From Loripinus fragilis (lineage: Eukaryota > Mollusca > Bivalvia > Lucinida > Lucinidae), in NCBI GenBank assembly GCA_964019695.1, contig OZ026522.1:17110687-17174686 (forward strand): 64,000 nucleotides of DNA. Direction: 5' to 3'. The notes below the pieces were generated by a model. It was not told the DNA's origin, did no database searches, and saw only the letters and a program-made list of their open reading frames with translations. Both the position numbers and the translations under genes were made by a program. This document shows positions 54,350-64,000 of this stretch, piece after piece (the first letter of the stretch is position 1; every line of letters starts with the position of its first letter).

Positions 54350-55890
54350 TGTTTCTGAAATTCTGTTCTATCTATTCAAGAAAGAAAGACTAGATATTTC
54401 AAACAGATATACTTTTTGAAAAAAAGCAGAGAAGCAATATTTCAAGGAGGTACTTAACGACGCTCATCTATGCTGGTTTTACATTATTTCTAGTACCAGA
54501 GCAACCTACCCATTTTATGTATGACGATAATCGATTTTAACGTACGATCCTCACAAATTGGTAGTACAGATATATTTATCTTTAATTGAGGCATGTATCA
54601 TCATTTAGGACGATAATGTAAGTTTTCTCCAAAAGTAAATCAGCGAACCCCCTATGCTCGTTTCAAGTGTATTGGAAAAAATGCATTAAAACGCTTTTTT
54701 TCCACACAGGGGTGGCAACTTTAGAAGCAAATTTCTGAGCCGTCAGGCATATCAGGGTGCAGCAAATCATATTTTTAAAAAGCGAGAAGACAATTGTTTT
54801 AGGAATGATGAAGTTTTGCGGGTTCGGATTAAATATAACGGTATTGTAAGGAATGATATAGAGGAAAATATTAAATTTTATAGGGTAGTAAGAGTTGTTC
54901 CACCAAAACACTACATTTAAATTTATATAAATAAATAAAATTCATACAAATATAAAAAAACAGTAAACTTAGTTTTAGAAAATAAAACAATTAGCGAAAA
55001 AAAAGAGTCTTTTTGTCAATACAAAATCAGTTTAAAAACCGTACTTTACGTTTCCGTTTTTTGCAAACATTGAGTTATCTCCCAATTTTTTAATATGATG
55101 CTACCAATTTTTTAGCGTGCGACCCAATCAGAAATAAAGTAGAGTCATTTATCTTGAATTTAAGACCTGTTTCATTCTTTATGACGATGAGGTAAGTTTT
55201 TTTCAAAAATTTGAATTTCATCAACGCGCCTAATGCTGTTGATGCTAATTGCAGTTTACTTTGTATTATTTTTCTAATTCTTCATCAACATCGTTGATCC
55301 AAGCTGTTATCATTAGACAATTCACATGATACAATGACATAATTTACGGAATAAAATTGCAATCTTAAAACACAAAAACTAAATTGGATACGTAGAATTT
55401 CGTCGCAAAATCCCTTCCATACTGCTGCACGTGCTTCAGTCATGGGTTGAACGGTGGAAAATTAGCAAACTTTGCCAGGGATGTCACTTTGAAACGTTGC
55501 AGAGGTCAAAGGTTTGCTAGTCTAGTTATACTCGTACATTGTATCACAGAATTAGTTCACGGAATTATTGATGGGCCCTCGTATATAGTTACATTTTCAA
55601 TATACATTGAACCACCTCTGAAAACTGTAATAAAATGTTTAGGACTGAAAAAACACAATTTTGCTCTATATATCTTTTGGACAATAGATTTATAAGATTT
55701 GGCTCGAAATTATATAGACAAATTGTAGCTTTTCCAATGGATACTAATTGTGCTCCTCTTGTTGCAGATTGTTGTTTTTTGTTATGATAGTCAGGGGCGA
55801 TCGGGACTCCCGTGCGAATTTGATGCCGATTTATGGTGACCTATACCAAATCAAACTTTATGGGATAACTAATGAAAATCAGCTGGTCCC
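54350..55890. other. No recognised gene
   Basis: Frames of about 80 codons (minus at 54663-54911, plus at 55447-55695) have no recognisable domain. AT-rich. Confidence 0.35.
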
Positions 55891-55904
55891 CCATCTGGGT
55901 TTCA

Positions 55905-56130
55905 CGTCTGGACGTCATTATGACGTCATCAAAATAACGTACATTGTATCAGTGCAATTTAAACGGAATGTCCATTGTAGTCTATGGCAATCAGGACTTT
56001 CTTGCATTTTGTTTGCCAATTTCAGTCGAAAGGCACCAAATTTAATCTTAGGAGGTTAATAATTAAAATTAACATGTCGCCCATAGTGTTTTCGCATCAG
56101 AACAAAAAGATGACGTCATTGAAATGACGC
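55905..56130. promoter_or_regulatory. Cluster of TGACGTCA/TGACGT motifs
   Basis: 'ggacgtcattatgacgtcatc' (55910-55931) and 'gatgacgtcattgaaatgacg' (56109-56129) contain exact CRE palindromes. A 103-codon frame (55748-56059) overlaps but is unrecognised. Function is unknown. Confidence 0.25.
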
Positions 56131-56139
56131 CTAATATGT

Positions 56140-57090
56140 AAATACCACATATATATGCGTTTTGTCCATTTCCGACGCATGGAAATATTCCTTTAATAAA
56201 CTGGCAGCCTTATCATGACTGAATACAAACTCTTCTAAATCGTAACATACAAAATATATTCAGATAGTGTGAAGTCAGTTCGAGAGAGGAACGTAAATGC
56301 CGTCACGATCTACGAATAAAAAGACAGTGGAGTGAATGAAAAACACGATAATGAACGGTGTAAATATAATCCCTTATGCTTATATTTATAAAGATGTACC
56401 ACGACCTCTGACCAATGACCTTTGGGTCTTTCTATTTCAAACGATTGATGCAGAATACGTAAAATGAGCCAGTCCGGGTAGAACATATGCGTATGTCAAA
56501 GCTTTTATAGTAAATGTAAATAAATGCCCGAACACCTTTTTTCTAGTACAACATATCAATATTGTAAATAGAGTCACGCTCAAAAGCTTTTGGCTTATCT
56601 GTAGCTGCTTATCCTACACTCAAAAAAAAGATAGTAGTATTATCATTTGCAAACTCATTATAGTCCGATTTTGACCCCTGAAGGATCAAACGTTAGAAGA
56701 GTCTACTTAGAAGTAAGTTCATGATATGGAAATAAGGATAAACCCTCTACAAGTTACCCATTGTACTTCGATAGCACGGCCAATAGAAAACTGTTACAGT
56801 CTGATTTATCGTTCGCATGCTTATAGGTAGAATCGTCTTTAAAGGTTAAAATCGGACAAAAAGGCATTCTTGTTGATACGACTAAAGAAATATCTGAATC
56901 CACATGAAAATAGTTGTTCAAAAGTCATTGGCATATTGGCCACTGGCAATATTTTACATTAGTCCTCTTCTGCTCCACGGCAACACAAATCAGTACATTA
57001 TAAATGGTTTACTTTGTACTTACACCGAGATGTTTCGCATATATACATGCTGCAACTACATTTTATTAGCTGCAGAGGGGTTTCGGGGGC
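56140..57090. other. No recognised gene
   Basis: AT-rich, no repeat family identified and no supported frame. Confidence 0.35.
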
Positions 57091-57103
57091 AGGAGGCAAC
57101 ATG

Positions 57104-57371
57104 CGCGGATCCAGGGATTTTTGTCTTATTTAGTCCTCAACTTATTTTACGGATTACAGAGGGGGTCCAATGGTTTTATTGCTGAGAAAAATATGCTTAT
57201 ACTTTACCAAGGATCCAGAGGGGGTCCATTATTTTCCAGGGGGGGGGTGTCAAACGTTTTCCAGGGGGGGGGGGGGGGTCCAAATGCTAATTTCTTTAGA
57301 AACCCATGTGCGTACTTGTTATTTTCCAGGGGGGTGTCCGGACCCCCTACCCCCCTCTGGATCCGCACATA
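57104..57371. mobile_element. GGATCC-type G-tract element, longest copy
   Basis: 'gcgcggatccagggat' left and 'ccctctggatccgcac' right are inverted ends. The interior has G-runs of 8-15 in repeated 'ttttccaggggg' contexts, a GGATCC and 'gtccggaccccct'. Frames on both strands are products of the repeat. Confidence 0.7.
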
Positions 57372-57614
57372 GGCAATGTCATCATAACGGGGCAATATTT
57401 TTCACAGCCTCGCTTCTAACCATAATTGTCAGGCATTGATTTGTCAGGATTAATGACAGATGAGGTTTTCCAAATGATGCACTGGTCCTGCGCACGTTTG
57501 ACACCTTCGAGAAACACAGCTCTTTTAAGTGGTAGTTTTTGCAATTCAGCTTTTTTTTCCCCAAATATCCACTACGTCAACGCAGTGAGTCGAACAATAT
57601 CGGTGACTGGCTAA

Positions 57615-57755
57615 TACAAAGTAAGAAAGACGGCACAGATCAGGAATCGATACAATCAAGTACCACACCTGACCCAGGATACCAATGGGAAAGTAACAAA
57701 CTCACAGTTAGACATCACAGACGAGAGCTAAGAAGTCAGGACAGTTTACAAATAT
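57615..57755 (+). mobile_element. Retroelement tail (type 2), + orientation
   Basis: 'gatcaggaatcgatacaatc', 'aagtaccacacctgacccag' and 'gataccaatgggaaagt' are the reverse complement of 17520-17600. A 122-codon frame crosses this tail. Its middle part is probably repeat-derived, not a gene. Confidence 0.7.
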
Positions 57756-57759
57756 ATTT

Positions 57760-58250
57760 CTCTAGTGCATCCGCCACAGTGCTTTCTAAGGGCACTGAGC
57801 AGAGGCGAAAGAATGCTTCGTGGATAGAGTCCCTAGCAAAGCTAAATGCCTGCCAATATGATTTCTTGCTCTTTCCTGACATTGAGCTAGTTATTATCAG
57901 CACCTGAAAGTGCATGGAATTCGATCAGAGCCCTGGTTGTGACATCATCAATGCCACATTGACATCTTTAATAAGTGTTCTGATCTTAGAAACTTGATGA
58001 TATATGAGCAAGACTGTTAAAGAAAATGTAAAATATCAACACTCTGCAATTGTTTTATATATGTTTTCTTTAAGCGGCGAAAACAAATTTGCTCCTCTGC
58101 AAAACTGGGAGTAGGGTTGTGCATTAGCTCATATAAGACAAAATATTTAAGAAAGAAAAGCAAACTTTGGTTTTTGTATTCGTCAATTGAGTATAGGTTT
58201 GTTAAACCTATTCTAAAACGATATTCATTTATATTCCATAAGGAGCAATG
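57760..58250. other. No recognised feature
   Basis: AT-rich, no supported frame or repeat. Confidence 0.35.
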
Positions 58251-58260
58251 TTAAACACAT

Positions 58261-58434
58261 ATAATAATTTTACTCTTAATTCAATATTTCGGCCAAAGGA
58301 CTTTATCAAGAAAAACATGCACTTCAATGTCAACTACATAGTCTCTGTTCCACCATCTTGTAGTTGACATTGAAGTGCATGTTTTCTTGATAATGGCCTT
58401 TGGCCGAAATATTGAATTAAGAGTAAAATTATAA
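58261..58434. repeat. Foldback with ~76-base arms
   Basis: ATAATTTTACTCTTAATTCA...CATGCACTTCAATGTCAACTAC is followed after 22 bases by its nearly exact reverse complement. The arms differ by only a few bases, so the element is young or under gene conversion. Confidence 0.9.
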
Positions 58435-58439
58435 TGATA

Positions 58440-59450
58440 ATTTAAAACGGGTTGAAACCGACTCAGAGCAGTCGTTAAACTAAATGACGATAGCCAAGAT
58501 TGCCACTTTTAAATTATAATTAAGTTCATGTAACGCAAATAATACAACGTGTAACCGTAAACAGCTGTCATACATAGTAAAGTCATCCAGTAATTTGCAC
58601 ACTATTAGAATGTTCATTGATTAGTTAGTTTTAAAGTCTTTTTTCTGTAGCTCAAACTTTCAATTTTCTTATTCTCAAATTGATAAAGTAACATATGTAA
58701 CAAGCTGTTACAGGCTAACACCCATGCTTACAGTGTGCAAACATCTCCTATTCGATGCATCTTGAATTGGTACAAACGATAGTGTATATCTAAAAGAGTT
58801 TGGGATGGAGCAGGTCAACACTCAGCTTGCAGTCAAACTCTTGTTTGATTATTCTGGTTGTTTATGAGATGAGGAAAACAATTATTTTACCAGAGAAGCA
58901 GAAATAATAATCGATATTGTATATGACTTGGATAAGGATTGGTTTAGAATATTTACATTAGAAAGGGACATTTACTAAATTGTACTGTTTAAATGTGAAA
59001 CGATTATTTTCTATGTTCCTCTAGGATGTATCTTTATTTTAGAATTATTCATATAAGGAAATATTGAAAACAAATATGCATAGCATCTGTAACAAAGATA
59101 AAGGGGCTTTATAATCATCAATACCTAAGACTAAGGCACCAGAGGCTGGGGACTTGAGCTAGGAAAACATGCGAAATATATTCATTTTATCCTGAAAAAT
59201 CATCTCTTATATCAACTGTGCTAAGACATGCATATTCCCCTCAATTTAGGCAGTTACACTAGAAAAAGCACATATCATGGCAAAACTCCAGAACTTTGTT
59301 GGATTTGCAGTCCAAACTATGAATTAAATTATCAATTGTTTGGCAGAGCCATAAACTGCAATGTTTACGATGGTCTGTACGCAAGGTGCCATCACAAATA
59401 ATATAAATGCAAGTTTATAAATAAATCATAAAGTCAACAGGTATAGATTG
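58440..59450. other. No recognised gene
   Basis: AT-rich, no repeat family or supported frame found. Confidence 0.35.
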
Positions 59451-59456
59451 TTTTAC

Positions 59457-59568
59457 CTTTTACGCCTCCACCTGTGCTGAAAAATGGGACCACCAGCTCG
59501 TTGTAGTAACCACCGTTGTGTTTACATTGACCAGTGTGGTCTTTACCCATGTTCCATTGAAAATATTG
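59457..59568 (-). CDS. Weak minus-strand exon candidate
   Basis: On the minus strand a short frame reads YFQWNMGKDHTGQ, then CKHNGGYYNELVVPFFS and TGGGVK. It ends at a donor-like AAAAG|GTAAAAC (59457). The composition (Gly, His, Cys, Trp, Asp) is unlike the AT-driven frames around it. The upstream acceptor is not clear: CTAG at about 59575 would place TAA in frame. Possibly an exon of a gene lying mostly outside or decayed. No family recognised. Confidence 0.2.
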
Positions 59569-59807
59569 TTATGCTAGAGGCATAAGTTTAGTAGTGTTCA
59601 ACCATTTATCAAGTTGTTCCAACAGGCTTAGTACATATGGTGAGGGCTTTTTCAGAGGCAGCTATTTAGATTTGCATTAGTCAAATTTACGTTATATATA
59701 TATAGGTTCAGTTGGAGAATGGTCAAACATAAATCTTTATATTGATAATGTTGTTTTTGTAAAGGGATTGGACACAAAACAACTGTGACTTTTTGAAAAG
59801 CTAAAAT

Positions 59808-60044
59808 GAGCCGTGACACGAGATTTCCAACAATGTAGCATTTTGACACATGTAGACTCAGACGAGCCTTTGCAGCCTCCTTTTAAGCTTAAAAACTCAA
59901 AATGATGTTTGGTCAGTAGCTTGCCACCCATAGCATATTCAAGCGACTAGCAATGGCTCTGATCTGACTTGGTGTCTGCGCAGGCTGGTCTGAGCTTCTG
60001 CTGGTCGTACATACCATATTGTTGGAAATCTTATGTTGCGGTTC
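59808..60044. mobile_element. MITE-like element, GAGCCRCGACAT family, inverted
   Basis: GAGCCGTGACACGAGATTTC left, 'gaaatcttatgttgcggttc' right. It contains 'agactcagacgagcctttgc' and a degraded core 'tctgcgcaggctgg'. Confidence 0.8.
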
Positions 60045-60049
60045 AAATT

Positions 60050-60510
60050 CAAATTACGTCTGGGATAAATTTAATCTTTAAGCCATTGATTTGATCTTTT
60101 ATTTTGAACAAGAAGCTATAATTGTTTTTATATTGAACCTTTTCAAATTAAGTCAATTAAGGTGTCAATGTTTTAATGAATAATCTGATGTATAAAGATG
60201 ATAGATTATTAAACCCTTTATGATATTGTAAGACAGGTTTCTTTATTCAATTTTTTTGCGATCCACGTTGGCATTGTTTTTCATTTTTGTAGTGCTATTC
60301 ACATCGTCCATATTACGGAGCTTGTTTTTACCCAGTCATTGAATGTTTGGCTTATATATTAACTACATGTGTCACGAATATTTTACTAAGTGGAATTTAT
60401 TTAAATATAAACTTGTCGATGAGGGCTGTGATGCATCTGACAAAGATTGGTAACCACAACGGAGATTTAAAGGTCTGTATATCATTCTGAAAAAATATAA
60501 TAGTCTATCT
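60050..60510. other. No recognised feature
   Basis: AT-rich, no supported frame or repeat. Confidence 0.35.
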
Positions 60511-60526
60511 CCACAGTTCATCCTGC

Positions 60527-60690
60527 ACAAGTGCCTCAGTTGGTAGAGTGTTAGACTTGGGATCGAAGGGTCGCGAGTTCGAGTGCTTAGTCAAGCTTGC
60601 CCAGGAAAAAGGTGTGGTTAGGTGAACTGACCGTCCGAACATAACCATAGCTGTTGGCGGGGACGTAAAGTATTAAAAAGCAAACCATCA
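60527..60690 (+). mobile_element. tRNA-headed SINE, same subfamily as 1461
   Basis: Head 'agtgcctcagttggtagag' (A box), 'gtcgcgagttcgag' (B box), body 'caagcttgcccaggaaaaag', 'aggtgaactgaccgtcc' and 'catagctgttggcggggacg', tail 'taaagtatt'. Confidence 0.85.
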
Positions 60691-60699
60691 CCACATGTT

Positions 60700-61620
60700 T
60701 TGTTGTAAAAAAGGCAAAAATAGCCTGAAACTATGGGAAGCTATGACAGTAAAATCTCCCCACCGGTGGGGCGTATGTTTGAGTGGTTGCCCTTTAAAAG
60801 CGCCAAAAAATTGAAAATGTCATCTGCTGAAGTCGTCTGCTGCAAATAATTATTCAACGTTACTGACTTATTTAAGTATAATAGCAAACAGATTAACCCA
60901 AATCGGACTTTGACCTAGAGGCTTCTTAAAATTTGTACATACGGCAAAACGCATTAGAATTTTGTTGTGATTGGCGCTTTAAGGAACCATTATTATTATA
61001 TAACGTTTCCTCATGGCCCTGTTCTTACAATACTATTTTTAGAGACAGTTGTCATACTGGGTAATATTACACGATTTTTATTTTTCAAAAAGTATCTTTT
61101 TTTTTAAAAAATATAATAGTTCAGGAATATGATCAGAGTTTCGAACAGTTGTATCCAGAATTGGGCCCAAAGTATTTTGAAGCTGATCTGGTTCGAAACT
61201 GTTTTCAAAGCCAGCGGTTATCATTGAAAGACACTAGCAGGCAGGAATAACTGCATTTTGATCAGAGTTAGCCTAGTACCCCATATATATTATATTTGTC
61301 GATTTTTGTTTGTACATTTACACCATCTTTGATGGCATTGTAGCTGCTGTTGGTATTTAATGACCTTGAGAATAACAACAGCTATAACAGGTTAAGGGAA
61401 TTCTAATGCATTTGCAAATGCAACGCGACGCCTGATTGGATAACGTCATAAATTTGCGACAGTATATCCTGTCGGAAACCGGACGTCATTACGTAACGTC
61501 GCTTTTCATTGGTTGATAAGTGAATATATGCAGCTGGCAAGCGGTTTTCTCTGGACGTATAGTCGCAACAAAGTACATTTTCGTTGTCTTTTTGAAGGCA
61601 AAATGTTAATAGTGCATTGA
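60700..61620. other. No gene; remnants of repeats
   Basis: 'gtcatctgctgaagtcgtct' (about 60817) recurs as 'catctgctgaaatcgtctgc' at about 61933, each preceded by a G/C-rich 'ccggtggggcgtatgt'-type string, so these are two copies of an element. 61140-61250 resembles a degraded TTAACTCTTTGC-family MITE. Confidence 0.4.
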
Positions 61621-61623
61621 AAT

Positions 61624-61790
61624 GGGGATAACCATATTCAAAATGTTCATTTGGGGAGGTAATACGCCGGATATACGTTCGGAAATCACGTTTTACGGCT
61701 CTGCTTACGCGTCGCCGTAAAACTAAATTTCCGACCGCATATCCGACGATATACCTCCCCAAAAGAAAATTTTAAATACAATTATCTCCT
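61624..61790. repeat. Foldback with ~75-base arms
   Basis: 'gggaggtaatacgccggata' to 'cacgttttacggc' and, after 14 bases, 'gccgtaaaactaaatttcc' to 'gatatacctcccc', flanked by further pairing AT-rich sequence. The single arm at 19922-20010 belongs to the same family. Confidence 0.8.
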
Positions 61791-61799
61791 TAATAATAT

Positions 61800-62515
61800 T
61801 TTGGAGATAGCATTGGAAGCGACGACATTCGCAAAGTAGGGTCCGGGCACCGGCGGGGTGTATGTGGGAGTGGTAACCGTTACAAATGACTGACGCAAAT
61901 TATTTACCCTTAAAGTGCCGAAAAAAAAATATCATCTGCTGAAATCGTCTGCTGCAAATAATGTTGGCCTGAATTTGTTTTAGCAGTAAAGTAACTGTAC
62001 GTTAACATCAAAGAAGTCGAAGCTCAACTGTCAACTCTTTTGCTGTTAAATTATACGTATTTGACAGTCACTGTGTAAACCTTAAAATGGCGCCACCTGA
62101 AATTGCATTAGGTTACAATTTCAAATTGTGCTGCTCTTTATGCTAAATATATATCACACTATTCTAAGCGATAATAATCAAGTACCATGACAGGAATTAG
62201 TGTATTCACAGTTCCAGCTATGCTATTGGTTTTCTGTGTATACTGCTGTAGGTCATAGTTCAACGGGGGCATATTCCTGTTTCTCTTCTATATACCTCTA
62301 TAGAAATACATAGATCAACCTCATAAAAATGGTTGTTATAACAACAATTTAGGTGCTATCAAGCTAATTATCCCATATACTTATATATGAATGATTGGCC
62401 GTATCATCTGTGCGTTATCTGCAGAATAACCTGTTACTTCAAGATTTTTTAGTAAAAGAAAACAATACAATATACTTGTTTCATTTTGAAAAAAAAAAGA
62501 ATTGAAAGATTAGAG
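61800..62515. other. No recognised gene
   Basis: AT-rich, only the element copy noted at about 61840-61960. Confidence 0.35.
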
Positions 62516-62520
62516 AAATT

Positions 62521-62560
62521 CTGTCTGTCTGTCTGTCTGTCTGTCTGCCTGCCTGCCTGA
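62521..62560. repeat. (CTGT)n-(CTGC)n microsatellite
   Basis: Seven CTGT units followed by three CCTG units. Smaller CTGT runs lie at 43318 and 63002. Confidence 0.95.
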
Positions 62561-62572
62561 AAAAGTTAATTT

Positions 62573-62985
62573 TGAAAAAAATCAGCAGACGACAAAAATA
62601 ATGAAATATTACCCAGTGTGTAAAGGGTTAAACACTTGCCTAACTAAATGTAGACTATATTGTTTATCCGACTGATTTACTGTAACAATTTTGCACTCTG
62701 ACATGGAATTTTGACCATGCCATTCTGAGTGTATTAGAGTTGCCTTAGGCTTCGACAGATGTGACCTTTCTGTGTTTCATGTGTGACCTCTGTATCAACT
62801 TCATCTACTACGTCATATGTTGATAACGTTTGCAAACAGTTTGGACCTAGATCAGGCCCGACAGAATGTCGGGCCTGATCTGAATCCAAACTGTTTGGTA
62901 TCCTGATGGTATTCCTAAAAGAATGTTTCCTAAAAGTTGATTTTGAAAGAAAATCAGCAGACGACCAAAAGGTAGGTAACCTGAC
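62573..62985. mobile_element. Two members of the TTAACTCTTTGC MITE family
   Basis: 62573-62636 is a terminal fragment ('aaaatcagcagacgacaaaa', 'gtgtaaagggttaa'). 62817-62985 contains AGATCAGGCCCGACA / TGTCGGGCCTGATCT, a perfect palindrome flanked by AAACAGTTTGGA and TCCAAACTGTTT, and ends in 'aaaatcagcagacgacc'. Confidence 0.7.
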
Positions 62986-62999
62986 CAAGTTGCATTTGC

Positions 63000-63430
63000 A
63001 GGTCTGTCTGTCTGCCTGCTTTCCTTATGTCTGACTTCTGTGCGTGTGTGTGCGTGCGTGTCTGCCTTCTGTATTATTTTCTGAAGTCGGCTCTTATCAT
63101 AGATTGGTTGTGAGTTTTAGAGCAAAAATAAGGGGGGGGGGTAATCTTTACCCCATTAATAAAAAGTTTTACTATATTATTACCCAAATAGAAATTCACA
63201 CAGTTGCTTTCCTATCAATTGGGCTTGTCCATTTCTAATTAAATGGTTAATGGATGGTATTTTCTATTTTTATTCAGATTTTAAAGAAAAATGTTACAAG
63301 ATTTGGCCTTTATGAAATATATTAAGCAGTGGGAATCCAGGTATATTTAAAAGTGTCTCAAAAGATTAAACTGATAAAATGAATAAAAAAACTGCTTAAA
63401 ATAATAGCTGTAATGCTATCATGTTGTCAT
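63000..63430. other. No recognised gene
   Basis: CTGT/GTGC microsatellite remnants to 63060, a G9 tract near 63131, then AT-rich sequence. Confidence 0.4.
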
Positions 63431-63436
63431 TTTTTG

Positions 63437-63600
63437 TTTGATGCTTTACTTCCCAGTCATAGATCTTTCAGTAATATCAGAATAAACCCTTGGTTGAACC
63501 ATAGCTAAGCAGAGGTTTAATAAAGTGCCCTTTTCCAAGGACACAGCACAGTGCCTTTCGATGAGTCTTGAACCTGGGACCCCTGGATTTGAATGTCCTG
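63437..63600 (-). mobile_element. SINE, minus orientation
   Basis: Minus-strand reading: 'ccaggttcaagactcatc' (B box, degraded), 'cttggaaaagggcacttt', 'cttagctatggttcaacc', tail 'gactgggaagtaaagcatc'. Confidence 0.75.
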
Positions 63601-64000
63601 TCATGATGAAACATTATGAAACCTGTGCAAATTGCATATGTTTTATTTTTTGTATATTTAACGCAGATAAAATAAATATCTGTAAATGTTTAAAAATTCT
63701 CAGCTTCAAAATCTGGTTTGTGTTCTTTCCGCTTTCGACAGGAACACATCTGATAAATGTATGACAGATACTTTGGTGTAGTTGGATGTTAATTATGATA
63801 TTTATGGTACAGTGTGCTTTGAATACATCAAAATATTGCAAAACAAGGCTACAATGTAATCAGCAGAGATACGAATTAATTCAAAACAGTTTATATTGTT
63901 TCATTGATAAAGCTGTAGCAGACAGTGGTTTGTTTACATTCTTGGCAACACTTGACCTCTTTATGTATCGTCTACCAGTGTTTAGTGGTAGAACTACGAA

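Noticed and set aside
57539..57907. 122-codon + strand open frame
   Set aside because: Its middle overlaps the type 2 retroelement tail that recurs at 17352 and 25785, and the ends are AT-rich. It is treated as repeat-derived.
61403..61762. 119-codon minus-strand open frame
   Set aside because: It runs along one arm and the loop of the foldback at 61624-61790 and into AT-rich flank. Its Arg-rich N-terminus is a product of the arm sequence, and no domain is recognisable.

Overview
The window looks like nuclear DNA of an invertebrate animal, most likely a marine bivalve mollusc. It is AT-rich, gene-poor and full of diverged repeats. The evidence is an intron-poor B-box/propeller (TRIM-like) gene of the type that is expanded in bivalves, tRNA-headed SINEs whose 3' body ends in GGGACGTAAAG, fragments of a reverse-transcriptase family, and many short inverted-repeat elements. 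The species cannot be named from this sequence.

Only one complete protein-coding gene is convincing: a 576-residue, RING-less, double B-box, coiled-coil, beta-propeller protein on the + strand at 33491-35221. Its coding region lies in one exon that opens one base after a good splice acceptor, so an upstream 5' UTR exon is expected. Weaker coding candidates are three phase-compatible exons at 21926-22140, 27419-27479 and 29201-29275 (+), a possible terminal exon at 14181-14477 (+) followed by AATAAA, and a short minus-strand exon candidate at about 59457-59568.

Layout. 1-6240: repeat-rich DNA (inverted-repeat element 717-1433, SINEs, G-tract elements, a ~330-bp direct duplication). 6246-22000: four diverged direct copies of one multi-kilobase unit. 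Each copy has a conserved upstream block containing a CACGTG core (a perfect AGTCACGTGACT in units 1-3), and in three copies a first-exon-like segment ending in a GTAAGT donor. A second exon-like segment follows in all four. Copy 4 carries a 5'-truncated reverse-transcriptase element inserted in its upstream block. 22000-29500: the three candidate exons, with introns filled by a 54-bp satellite, other tandem arrays and retroelement tails. 30500-33250: inverted-repeat elements. 33490-35221: the TRIM-like gene. 35290-38600: a ~120-bp tandem array interrupted by a SINE, an inverted-repeat element and a 1.9-kb array of 28-bp units that itself contains a SINE insertion. 39200-64000: no confident gene. 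This part holds at least five families of short elements with terminal inverted repeats, most with a central palindrome, plus long-armed foldbacks, SINEs, and two arrays with 160-190-bp periods.

The most interesting structure is the four-copy array at 6.2-22 kb. The copies share upstream and exon-like sequence with splice signals but have no well-conserved open frame, so it may be a decaying tandem gene family or a non-coding transcript family. All alignments, periods and exon calls were made by eye.
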